Source of the DNA: JACNIZ01 sp964344765
GTDB lineage: Bacteria > Planctomycetota > UBA1135
Direction of reading: 5' to 3'
Length of the DNA: 64,000 bases
NCBI GenBank assembly: GCA_964344765.1
Contig: CAYFOM010000002.1
Coordinates: 92,053-156,052 of the forward strand
Part shown: one piece after another, positions 50,159-61,910 of the stretch
Position numbering within the stretch: the first letter of the stretch is position 1
Layout of the letters: every line of letters starts with the position of its first letter
The notes under the pieces: generated by a model
Told to the model about the DNA's origin: nothing
Seen by the model: the letters and a program-made list of their open reading frames with translations, nothing else
Databases searched by the model: none
Translations under genes and position numbers: made by a program

Positions 50159-51074
50159 TCTGCTGTTGGCCGCGTGCCAAAGCACTTCGTCCGAAGCGCA
50201 AATGGAAACCTACCCCAACCTTCCGTTCCCGACCATGGGCGGTCGTCAGCTTTGGGCCGACGTCAATTGGTTTGCCGGTTGGCGGGTGCAGCAGAACGTT
50301 TGGACCGGTCATTGCCGTTTGCTCGACCCCGAAAATATGCGCCGCGCATGGGGACGCCGTCCAGCGGTGGAAGAGGCGCTTTCTTACGCCAAAGAGGCGC
50401 GCGAGTTGAAGTTGGAAGGCGACCACTTGGTGGTTTTGCTGCACGGTTTGGGGCGGTCGCGCTCGTCGATGGGGGCGTTGCAGTTGCTGCTCAAACAAGC
50501 CGGTTATGAGGTCATGGACGTCGGCTATCCGAGCACGCGACGGTCCATCGCCGAGCACGTTGCGCAGGTCAATAGCTTGCTGGATCAGGTCGCCGCCCAC
50601 GGCGGGATTGAGAGAGTTTCATTCGTCACGCACAGCCTCGGCGGCATGGTGGCGCGGGCGACCTTGGCCGAGGATTCGCAATGGCAAAAGTCCATGGAAG
50701 TGCATCGCCTGGCCATGTTGGCGCCGCCGAGCACCGGCTCATCCATCGCCCAAAGCCTGCAGCACTTTTTACCTTTCCAGTGGTTCGCCGGCGACGCCGG
50801 TCAGCAACTGACTCTCGACGAAGCCAAAGCCATTCCCGTTCCTAGCTGCAAGTTTGGAATCGTCGCCGGCCATCGCAAGCCGGGCAAAGGCTACAACCCG
50901 CTCCTCGATGGTGAAGACGACGGCGTGGTCCGCGTCGAAGAAACGCGCTTGCCCGGCGCCGAGGACTTCTGGCTGGTCTCCAGCGGTCACACTTTCATCA
51001 TGGAAGACGACGACGTCACCGCCGGCGTGCTGCGCTACTTGCAAAGCGGCAAGTTTTTATCCCAATCGCAGTAG
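50118..51074 (+). CDS. lipoprotein alpha/beta-hydrolase (lipase/esterase-like)
   Basis: 318 residues from ATG 50118, overlapping the porin gene by 41 nt. The signal MRTFLLCAFTWTFSLLLAAC carries a lipobox, so the protein is probably anchored. Hydrolase marks: oxyanion HG in LVVLLHGLGRSRSSM, nucleophile elbow FVTHSLGGMVAR, DGVVRVEET (candidate acid) and SSGHTFIM (candidate His). It most resembles PGAP1/lipase-type esterases. Substrate unknown. Overlap with the porin gene suggests a role at the outer membrane. Confidence 0.85.
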   Translation: MRTFLLCAFTWTFSLLLAACQSTSSEAQMETYPNLPFPTMGGRQLWADVNWFAGWRVQQNVWTGHCRLLDPENMRRAWGRRPAVEEALSYAKEARELKLEGDHLVVLLHGLGRSRSSMGALQLLLKQAGYEVMDVGYPSTRRSIAEHVAQVNSLLDQVAAHGGIERVSFVTHSLGGMVARATLAEDSQWQKSMEVHRLAMLAPPSTGSSIAQSLQHFLPFQWFAGDAGQQLTLDEAKAIPVPSCKFGIVAGHRKPGKGYNPLLDGEDDGVVRVEETRLPGAEDFWLVSSGHTFIMEDDDVTAGVLRYLQSGKFLSQSQ

Positions 51075-51093
51075 TCAAAGCCTATATTGGGTG

Positions 51094-51220
51094 CAACCAT
51101 AACGACGGGTGGAGGGACAGGCCCTTTGATACCCGGCCAACCTGGTGAGTTTCGCTGTGCGAATCACTACATCAAGGTGGCAAGACCTGCTGCGTCGCGC
51201 TGGTGCGGATTGATGGTTTG
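51094..51220 (+). ncRNA. SAM-I (S-box) riboswitch aptamer
   Basis: The stretch GGTGGAGGGACAGGCCC, then TTTGATACCCGGCCAACC, matches the conserved S-box core including the GA pair and the kink-turn region. P1 is formed by AACCAT (51095-51100) with ATGGTT (51213-51218). The P3 hairpin is GTGAGTTTCG...GCGAATCAC, and AAGGTGGCAAGACCTGC matches the J3/4-P4 core. A TATATT -10-like box at 51083-51088 would start transcription at the aptamer's edge. No terminator follows before the ATG 30 nt later, so control is probably by hiding the ribosome site. It senses S-adenosylmethionine and represses the methionine genes. Confidence 0.93.
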
Positions 51221-51249
51221 ATTGGCCTGTCTGGTACCCGTTTGAGCCC

Positions 51250-53120
51250 ATGAGTTCACCACCACCACAGGCAAAGACATCGCGTCCGGCGCTCAAAGTG
51301 CGCCTTGAGGGCACTCCGCTGGTACTCGACGGCGCGATGGGGACGTTGTTGAATGAGCGCGGCATTGCGTTCAATGAATGCTTTGAGCAAGCCAACGTCG
51401 ATCGCGCGCAACTAGTCGCCGATGTGCATCGTGCATTCTTAGATGCCGGCGCCGAAGGCATTCACACCAATACCTTTGGCCTGAACCGCTATCGCTTGGG
51501 TGGCCATGGGCTGACGCGGCGCTTGCAGGAATTTGCCGATGCGGCGCAAAACAATGCGCGCAAGGTGGCTGGCGATCAGCGCTATGTGATTGCTTCGCTG
51601 GGGCCGACCGGAGTGGCGATCGAACCCATTGGTCGGGTTGCGCACGTGGAGGCAAGGCAAGCTTATGTCGAGGCGGCGTCGGCTTTTGATACCGGCATCA
51701 TTGACGGTTTCTCGCTCGAGACCTTCTCGAATTTGTACGAGTTGATCGAAGCGGTGCGCGGCATTCGCCAAATCAGTGATCTGCCGTTGTTTGCCCACTT
51801 CACGGTTACCGGTGCCGGCGTCACCTTGATGGGCACGCACCCGGAAGAGGCGTGTGAGTTGCTTGAAGCCGAAGGGGTGGACGCGGTTGGCGTCAACTGC
51901 AGCACGGGTCCGGGCGCGGTGTTGGATGCGTCGTTGAAAATGCTCGAGCACTGCAGTTTGCCGGTGTCGGCGCGTCCCAATGCAGGCTTGCCGCGCGAGT
52001 CGGAAGGGCGGGTGTTTTATGAAAATAACCCCGATTACTTCGCCCGCTTTGCACGCCGCTTCTTGCAGGCGGGTGGTCAGATTTTGGGTGGTTGTTGTGG
52101 GACGACGCCGGATCACGTGCGCGCGATTTCGCGTGCTGCACGGGCGGTCGGCAGTCATCACCGCGAACGAGCCGTAGTGCATGTGCATCCGGAACGGTCG
52201 CGACCCAAAACACCGGTGAGCCTGACCGAACGCTCGAATTTCGGTCGTTTGCTCGCCGAAAAGAAGTGCCCGATTTCGGTGGAGTTGCTGCCGCCACGCA
52301 CGCCGGATGTGACAGCGCTTCTGCAGGCGGCAAAGGGCTTAAAAGATGCCGGCGTCGACTTGATCAACCTGCCCGATGGCCCACGTGCATCGGCGCGCAT
52401 CTCGAACATGGTGGCCGGCCATTTGATTGAACGCGAAGTCGGTTTAGAGACTTTACTTCACATATGTTGCCGCGACCGCAACCTGCTCGGCATGCAATCC
52501 GACCTGATGGGGGCGGCAGCCTTGGGCATGGCCAATTTGCTGATCATCACCGGCGATCCGCCTTACCAAGGCAACTACCCCGACGTCACCGCCGTGTTCG
52601 ACGTCGACTCCATCGGCTTGTGCAATATCGTCGATAACTTGAATCACGGATTGGATGCCGGCGGCAATCATATGGATGAGCAAACCCATTTTTGTTTTGG
52701 CGCGGCGTTCAATCAGACGGCGACCGATGCCGAACGTGAAGCCGGCCGCTTTGAATGGAAGATCAAGGCCGGTATTGATTTTGCGATCACGCAACCGGTT
52801 TTCGACGCCGAGGCATTCTTGAAACTCATCCCGACTTTGCCGGAGGATCGACCGCCGATTTTGGCCGGTTTGTGGCCGCTGCGCAGCTTGCGCAACGCCG
52901 AATTCCTAGCCTCCGAAGTGCCGGGTGTAGAAGTGCCGGATGAAATCGTCGAGCGCATGCGCCAAGCGGATGCCGTCGGCAAGGCGGGGGAAGAAGGTGT
53001 AGCGATCGCTGCCGAGATTTTGGAGAAATTGATGCATCACGTCGAGGGCTTCCAAATTGCCGCCCCATTTAATAAAACCGAAGCCACAATGGAATTGGTT
53101 CAAACTGCGAGGAGCTTCCA

Positions 53121-53124
<4 letters not shown>
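51250..53124 (+). CDS. yitJ: bifunctional homocysteine S-methyltransferase / methylenetetrahydrofolate reductase
   Basis: 624 residues, the same domain order as B. subtilis YitJ. N-terminal homocysteine methyltransferase barrel: LVLDGAMGTLLNERG, GVNCSTGPG (Cys218) and GGCCGTTPDH (Cys282, Cys283) as zinc ligands. From ~330 a MetF-type reductase follows (CPISVELLPPRTPD, LLHICCRDRNLLGMQSDLMGA, NLLIITGDPPYQGNYPD, WKIKAGIDFAITQPVFD). It lies 30 nt after the SAM-I aptamer, matching S-box control of yitJ elsewhere. Its stop shares ATGA with metH, so it supplies methyl-THF to the next enzyme. Confidence 0.94.
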
Positions 53125-56801
<3,677 letters not shown>

Positions 56802-56840
56802 CGGGCGGCGTCGCCAGATCGAAGTCCACCGGCCACTCCG

Positions 56841-58190
56841 ATGCAGCGTCCGTTTGAATGGCTCAGCGAGCAAATCGACGCCCTCGCCGAGCAACTCACC
56901 CATAGCCCAGTCGCGCCCGACCAAATGTGTTCGGCGCAGGTGCACTCGTTTTTAGCCGAGCACTTTGAGCTGGATCGCCAAGCCCCGTTGGAGCAGGTGC
57001 TGGATTTAACCAGTCGATTGCTCAGTGGCTGGCCCGTCCACGGCGGTCACAGCCGCAATTTCGCCGACGCCGCCGGCAGCTTTCACCAGGTCAGTTTGCT
57101 GGGGGAATGCTTAGCCCACGCATGGGATTCGGTTCCGCGTGAAGGTCGAGTGGAACCGGTAGTCATCGAGGTCGAGAATTTTTGCATCGACTATCTTGGC
57201 GGTCACATTGGCTTCAAAACGGAGCAGCGCCACGGCTTTTTCACTGCCGACGAGCGCCGCGCCAATCAAACCGCGGTGGTTGCCGGCCTCAACCAGTGCT
57301 TCGCAGAATTCGGAGAAAGCGGAGTGCGCGGCGTCGAAGGGCGACCGCTGGTTTATCTCAACGAGGCTTGCGTGGATCGCTGGCTGCCGGTTTTGATCGC
57401 CGCCGGCTTGGGACGCGACTCGATGAGGGCGGTGCCGCGTGAAATCAGCGGTCAGCTCGACGTCAAATCGTTGCGTCGCATGATCATCGACGACGCACGC
57501 CAGGGGCACACACCGTTTCTGGTGGTTGCAACTGCGGGTACCGAAACCGGAGCCGTTGATCCGCTGAAAGGTTTGGCGGCGCTGACCCGCGTCCAGGGCA
57601 TGTGGCTGCACGTCGACGCCTGCGATGGCGGCATCGGTTTGTTCGGTGAATCGATGAATGAGGAATTCGACGGCCTGCGCTTCGCCGATTCCATTGCGCT
57701 TGATACGCGCACCGCCTTCGCTGTTGCCGGGGCCGGCGGAACCTTTTTATGTCGGCACCCGCAACCGCTTCAAGCCATGCAGGGTGTTTCGACCTACACG
57801 CGACCGCTGACTCACTGTTCTCATGCGTGGAAAGTGTTCGTGACCTTGGCCCATATCGGTGCCGATGGTTTCGCCGACTTGGTCCAGCACCAATGCAACA
57901 TGGCTGAGCAATTGCAATCTCGATTGCAGCAGCATGGTTGGCGGGTTCAGCGCCCAAGTTCCTTGCCGGTGTTACTGGTGACGGACCCAGGGTTGAATCC
58001 GGAATCGGATCAATGCGAGCAGTACCAATTGTGGGTGAATGCCATGCGCAGCACTGCCGACACTTTGCTTAAGGTCGTTCGCTGCGCAGACGGCGGGGCT
58101 GCGATTCGGATTCAGGTAGCCAACTTCGCAACCAATCCACAAATCGTTGAGCAGTTGGCCGACAACTTGGAAGAAAACCGGAAGTTGTAA
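56841..58190 (+). CDS. PLP-fold decarboxylase-like protein lacking the Schiff-base lysine
   Basis: 449 residues of the group II decarboxylase family: FAEHF-type N-terminus, GWPVHGGHSRNFADAAGS, VATAGTETGAVDPLKGL and LHVDACDGGIGL align with the decarboxylase at 19105-20487. Where that protein has SLTWDAHK, this one reads SIALDTRT, so the PLP-binding Lys is Thr291. It is probably not a classical PLP enzyme, though a shifted Lys cannot be excluded. It starts 40 nt after metH and is probably cotranscribed with the SAM-controlled unit. A regulatory, binding or divergent catalytic role is open. Confidence 0.75.
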   Translation: MQRPFEWLSEQIDALAEQLTHSPVAPDQMCSAQVHSFLAEHFELDRQAPLEQVLDLTSRLLSGWPVHGGHSRNFADAAGSFHQVSLLGECLAHAWDSVPREGRVEPVVIEVENFCIDYLGGHIGFKTEQRHGFFTADERRANQTAVVAGLNQCFAEFGESGVRGVEGRPLVYLNEACVDRWLPVLIAAGLGRDSMRAVPREISGQLDVKSLRRMIIDDARQGHTPFLVVATAGTETGAVDPLKGLAALTRVQGMWLHVDACDGGIGLFGESMNEEFDGLRFADSIALDTRTAFAVAGAGGTFLCRHPQPLQAMQGVSTYTRPLTHCSHAWKVFVTLAHIGADGFADLVQHQCNMAEQLQSRLQQHGWRVQRPSSLPVLLVTDPGLNPESDQCEQYQLWVNAMRSTADTLLKVVRCADGGAAIRIQVANFATNPQIVEQLADNLEENRKL

Positions 58191-58253
58191 AAAAAGAGAA
58201 TTTTTTATGGCGCATAATGGGGACTTGCAACGTTCTCATATTGAAACACGCCT

Positions 58254-58646
58254 GTGCCTAAATACACCAAAGCAACCATTGTACGAACGGGAGCACCCGA
58301 CACCGGGTGCGGGATTTTGCTGCAACGCGAAGGCTGGCCTTCGGTTTATCTGGAATTTATCCTCGAGCGCATCGATTTCACCGAGCCAGGCCAATATCTC
58401 GCCCGACTGGAAGCCACCGGAGATTTTGGCCGGTTGGCCAAAGGCATATTGATTTTGGATCGATCCGACGCCTTTTCGTCGGGACCCTTGCAATGCATCG
58501 GTCGGCCCAACTCTCGGCTGATCCTGCGGCCGATCGAAAACCAGACATGGGCCGAAGTCACCAGTTGCCAAGGTTTGGCCGTTCACGTCGAAGCCATTGA
58601 TCCGTCAATCCATGGCCCGAATGGTGAGACCGTCGGTTGTGCGTAA
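58254..58646 (+). CDS. small hypothetical protein
   Basis: 130 residues from a GTG start. Predominantly beta (KATIVRTGAPDTGCGILLQ, LAKGILILDR, RLILRPIENQTWAEV) with no signal peptide or TM segment. No family is recognised. It lies 63 nt after the PLP-fold gene across an A/T-rich gap (a run of A, then T6, then CATAAT) that could hold a promoter. Its end overlaps the convergent gene at 58605 by 42 nt. Confidence 0.55.
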   Translation: MPKYTKATIVRTGAPDTGCGILLQREGWPSVYLEFILERIDFTEPGQYLARLEATGDFGRLAKGILILDRSDAFSSGPLQCIGRPNSRLILRPIENQTWAEVTSCQGLAVHVEAIDPSIHGPNGETVGCA

Positions 58647-59303
58647 TTCAATTTCGTAGCGACCCTCCGGCTTGAGCTGGATGTATGGCGCTTCGCCATG
58701 CAAGCCGCGTATTCCCATTCTGCGCATGACTTCCGGGCGATTGGCGTAATGCCAAAAGTTGCGCCACAGCTCAGCGTGAAAGTTTTGATCGCTAATCCCG
58801 CCGCGATTGTCCTCGAGTGAAAATGCCGGAGGAACGCGTTCGGCTTGGTCGAGAGCAAAACCGTCGTGAGGGGATTGGTACTCGCCGAACAAACGGCGGA
58901 ACATCAGCAGCGACGAGCCGTCTTCGAGCTGGTTTTCCTGGAGGAACTCGGGATCGAACTTAATCACCCGTGCATCCAAATAAACGACGTCACCGTCGAC
59001 AGTAAATTCGCGCACCTCTCCAGCCGGCAGGCCGTCTTCGCCGATTTCCCAGAATTTCAGCCTGGTGCGCTTGCCACCAGGGGCTTCAGGGTCGGAAAGT
59101 TGCTCGAGCACATCGATTTGGGCGACGCGCTTCCGCTCCTTAAGGAAGAATATTCGGTGCTCCAATACACGCTGCTGCTCCTGGAGTTCCTGAATGCGCT
59201 GGAGCAAAACTTCGTCGTTGCTCAGCTGGTGATAGGCCCAGGCTGAGACAGCGCCGCCGGCGACAAAAGCGAGGAAGAATGTGCGTACTGCGGAGAAGGC
59301 CAT
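58605..59303 (-). CDS. membrane-anchored coiled-coil protein of unknown function
   Basis: 232 residues. N-terminal TM anchor (RTFFLAFVAGGAVSAWAY), then a short coiled coil (~28-65: NDEVLLQRIQELQEQQRVLE) and a globular part with VREFTVDGDVVYLDARVIKF, SLLMFRRLFGEYQSPHDG, WRNFWHYANRPEVMRRMGIRG, and a basic C-terminus. A cytoplasmic or periplasmic location of the globular part cannot be decided. No family recognised. Head-to-head with the aminotransferase gene (35-nt gap). Confidence 0.75.
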   Translation of the reverse strand: MAFSAVRTFFLAFVAGGAVSAWAYHQLSNDEVLLQRIQELQEQQRVLEHRIFFLKERKRVAQIDVLEQLSDPEAPGGKRTRLKFWEIGEDGLPAGEVREFTVDGDVVYLDARVIKFDPEFLQENQLEDGSSLLMFRRLFGEYQSPHDGFALDQAERVPPAFSLEDNRGGISDQNFHAELWRNFWHYANRPEVMRRMGIRGLHGEAPYIQLKPEGRYEIELRTTDGLTIRAMD

Positions 59304-59338
59304 TTACCTCAATATAGTCGGCGATAGAGTGGTGTGTC

Positions 59339-60550
59339 ATGCAGCAAAACCCCAATTCCGTCTGGCCTCTGGACCCGCAGGTGGTTTTTCTGAACCACGG
59401 CTCGTTTGGGTCGTGTCCAATCCCGGTTCTGGAGGAGCAGCAGCGCCTACGTCAGCAGATGGAGGCGCGGCCGATTGAGTTTCTGGGCCGCGAGCTTGAG
59501 CAGCGCCTCGACCAAGCCCGCGAGGAGTTGGCCGAATTCGTCCAGTGCGACGCCGACCGCCTGGCCTTCGTGCCCAATGCCACCTACGGCGTGAATTCGG
59601 TGCTGCGCTCGTTGGAGTTGCAGCCTGGCGATGAAATTTTGGTCACGGACCACGAATACAACGCCTGCCGAAATGTCGTCGATTATGTGGCCAAGCAACG
59701 CCAAGCAAGGGTCGTGGTCGTCAAACTGCCGTTCCCGCTGAAGTATTCGGAAACCGTGGTCGAGCGCCTGATGGCCGCAGTGACGGCGCACACCCGCATC
59801 TTGCTGTTGGATTACGTGACCAGCGCGACCGGCTTGGTGCTCCCGCTGCTGGAGCTTGTGCCGAAGTTGCGCGAGTTCGGCGTCCGCGTGTTAATCGACG
59901 GTGCCCACGCGCCGGGTTTTTTGCCGTTGGATTTACGCCATCTGCATGCCGATTACTTCACCGGCAACTGTCACAAGTGGATGAATACCCCGAAGGGCGC
60001 GGCCTTTTTGTATGCGCGGCCGGAGTTGCAAAAAGAAGTGCGACCGGCGTGCATTAGTCACGGCGCCAATTCCAATCGCAGCGATCGCTCGCGCTTTCTG
60101 ATGGAATTTGATTGGACCGGAACCATCGACCCGACCGCCATTTTGAGCATCCCTGCGGCAATTCAATTCGTCGAAGACAACTTCGAGGGTGGCTGGGCCG
60201 GACTGCGTCAACGAAACCGTGAATTGGCGTTGGAAGGTCGCGCTCTGGTGTTGCAGGCTTTAGGCATGCCGGCACCGGCGCCCGACATCATGGTGCGTTC
60301 AATGGTTGCCTTCCCGCTCAGCCCCGAACCAACCACCGAGCCGACCCCTCCGGGGTTGGACCCTCTGCAGGTCGCTTTGCGCGAGCAATTTCACATCGAA
60401 ATCCCGGTAGCCACCTGGGGACGCAATGCAGCCGGCCATCCGCACCGCACGTTGCGTTTCTCGGTACAGGCGTACAACTCGCTCGATCAGTACAAGCTGC
60501 TCGCCGATGCGTTGGTCAACCTCGGCGCGGCGTCACTTGCTGCCCGGTAG
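59339..60550 (+). CDS. class V aminotransferase-like PLP enzyme (isopenicillin-N epimerase-like)
   Basis: 403 residues: FLNHGSFGSCPIPVL (N-terminal motif of the CefD/EgtE-like group), FVPNATYGVNSVLRSL, DHEYNACRN, LLDYVTSATGLVLP, LIDGAHAPGFLPLDL (PLP-ring Asp) and GNCHKWMNTPKG with Schiff-base Lys213. The group includes epimerases and C-S lyases (for example EgtE in ergothioneine synthesis). Neighbours give no pathway clue, so the reaction is undecided. Its end overlaps the convergent thioredoxin/HEAT gene by 18 nt. Confidence 0.87.
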   Translation: MQQNPNSVWPLDPQVVFLNHGSFGSCPIPVLEEQQRLRQQMEARPIEFLGRELEQRLDQAREELAEFVQCDADRLAFVPNATYGVNSVLRSLELQPGDEILVTDHEYNACRNVVDYVAKQRQARVVVVKLPFPLKYSETVVERLMAAVTAHTRILLLDYVTSATGLVLPLLELVPKLREFGVRVLIDGAHAPGFLPLDLRHLHADYFTGNCHKWMNTPKGAAFLYARPELQKEVRPACISHGANSNRSDRSRFLMEFDWTGTIDPTAILSIPAAIQFVEDNFEGGWAGLRQRNRELALEGRALVLQALGMPAPAPDIMVRSMVAFPLSPEPTTEPTPPGLDPLQVALREQFHIEIPVATWGRNAAGHPHRTLRFSVQAYNSLDQYKLLADALVNLGAASLAAR

Positions 60551-61900
60551 GCCGAAGAATCGCGGCCGCGGATGTTCGTCTTCGCCAACGCGGGCGAAGT
60601 CGTCGGCGATGGTTTTGAGCGCGCCGTCTTGAATGACTTCCAGGCAGCGCTTCATCACCGCTTTGCACTGCGGCTCTTGCTCGGCATCCAAGGCGGCTTG
60701 CAGCATTTCGGTGTGATCCTTGCTGCGCGCAAAAGCCAAACCCAACGCCGCTGCTTGGCGATGGGTGGGGTTATTGGATTGCAACGCCTCTCCAATCAGA
60801 GCCGCCACTTTTTTGTCGCCGGCATGCATGCCCAATACAAGTAGCGCATTGGTTTGCAGCAACGGCTCCTTTTTGTTCTTCCAAGCTTTGGTCAAAATCG
60901 AGCGCGCCGATTTGCTTTCCGCGCCGGCCACGCCAATGGCCCGCAAGATGTTCTTACGTACCTTCAACGACTTCTCTTTAGTGAAGTAAGACTTCATCAC
61001 CTTGACCGATTCCGGTGCCGCCAACTGCTCAAGAGCCACCGCAGTTAAGGTGCGGAACTCGTCGTCTTTGGACTTAAGGAAGTGGTCGATGGTGGTCCAA
61101 AAACTGGGAGGAGAAGCTCCGCCAATTGCGGTCAGCAATCGTTTCAATTGATCACCGCGACGCTCGTAGCGGAAATCGCCGAACTCCTTTTCAAGGAATT
61201 CAATGCAGTCCGGATCATCGGTGCCGAGCAGTGAGCGGATGGCGTCGACGCGATCGCTGCCTTTGGCGCCGCGAGTGATATAGATCATCACCGCCGCCAT
61301 TTCTCGGCGATCCAGCGGCGGAATGCTGGTGTCGCTTCCTTCGGTCGCCGAGACACCGTCGATAACCACGCGGCGAGGCGCTTTGGCGCCGGATGGCATG
61401 GAAATCTTGTGGTCCGGATTGGCTTTGTTGATTGCGGTGACGAAGCACCATTCCAACTGTGGAACCGTGACCTCGTAAGCCACCGACAGCAAAATCTTGC
61501 CGTCCGGGCCGACGAAGATGTGTTGCGGCGCGACCACATTGGCGTCGGCCGGCAGCTCGAGCAAACGCAAGCGGACCGCTTTGTCGATGGACTGGTGGTC
61601 GGCACATTCGATTCCGTCGAAGCGCTTGCAACCGCTTTTGCCATGTTCAAAACGCGAACCTAGCACGTTGACGGTTTGCTCGGCGAGCTTGAGGATCTTT
61701 TTGTCCTGATAGACCTTTTCGGCCATGCGGTCGTTGGCGCGCTCGCCATCCATATTCAGCGCGACAAACACGACCTTCTTCTCGTTTTTGGCCATGTCTT
61801 GCGCGGTCTGCAGATCCTTCTGCCAGACGATTTGGGCGCCGGCCGACGAGCATATGAAAAACAGCGCCAGCGCTGCGAGCGGGAGAAAGCGATTGAGCAT
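60533..61900 (-). CDS. secreted thioredoxin-like / HEAT-repeat protein
   Basis: 455 residues. ATG 61900 gives a signal peptide (LPLAALALFFICSSAGAQ); the longer frame would extend into the upstream gene. Residues ~25-170 look like a thioredoxin-fold segment (WQKDLQTAQDMAKNEKKVVFVAL, FVGPDGKILLSVAYEV) without a CxxC at the usual place. The C-terminal half is helical HEAT/PBS-type repeats (RTLTAVALEQLAAPESVKVM, RKNILRAIGVAGAE, TNALLVLGMHAGDKKVAALI, RQAAALGLAFARSKD). Probably a protein-interaction scaffold in the envelope. It lies 10 nt downstream of the DedA/ATP-grasp fusion. Confidence 0.8.
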   Translation of the reverse strand: MLNRFLPLAALALFFICSSAGAQIVWQKDLQTAQDMAKNEKKVVFVALNMDGERANDRMAEKVYQDKKILKLAEQTVNVLGSRFEHGKSGCKRFDGIECADHQSIDKAVRLRLLELPADANVVAPQHIFVGPDGKILLSVAYEVTVPQLEWCFVTAINKANPDHKISMPSGAKAPRRVVIDGVSATEGSDTSIPPLDRREMAAVMIYITRGAKGSDRVDAIRSLLGTDDPDCIEFLEKEFGDFRYERRGDQLKRLLTAIGGASPPSFWTTIDHFLKSKDDEFRTLTAVALEQLAAPESVKVMKSYFTKEKSLKVRKNILRAIGVAGAESKSARSILTKAWKNKKEPLLQTNALLVLGMHAGDKKVAALIGEALQSNNPTHRQAAALGLAFARSKDHTEMLQAALDAEQEPQCKAVMKRCLEVIQDGALKTIADDFARVGEDEHPRPRFFGLPGSK

Positions 61901-61910
61901 CAGGTCCAAT

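Noticed and set aside
58191..58253. A-run and T6 tract as an intrinsic terminator after the PLP-fold gene
   Set aside because: The A/T arms would form only a weak A-U stem with no GC part; more likely a promoter-like A/T-rich spacer.
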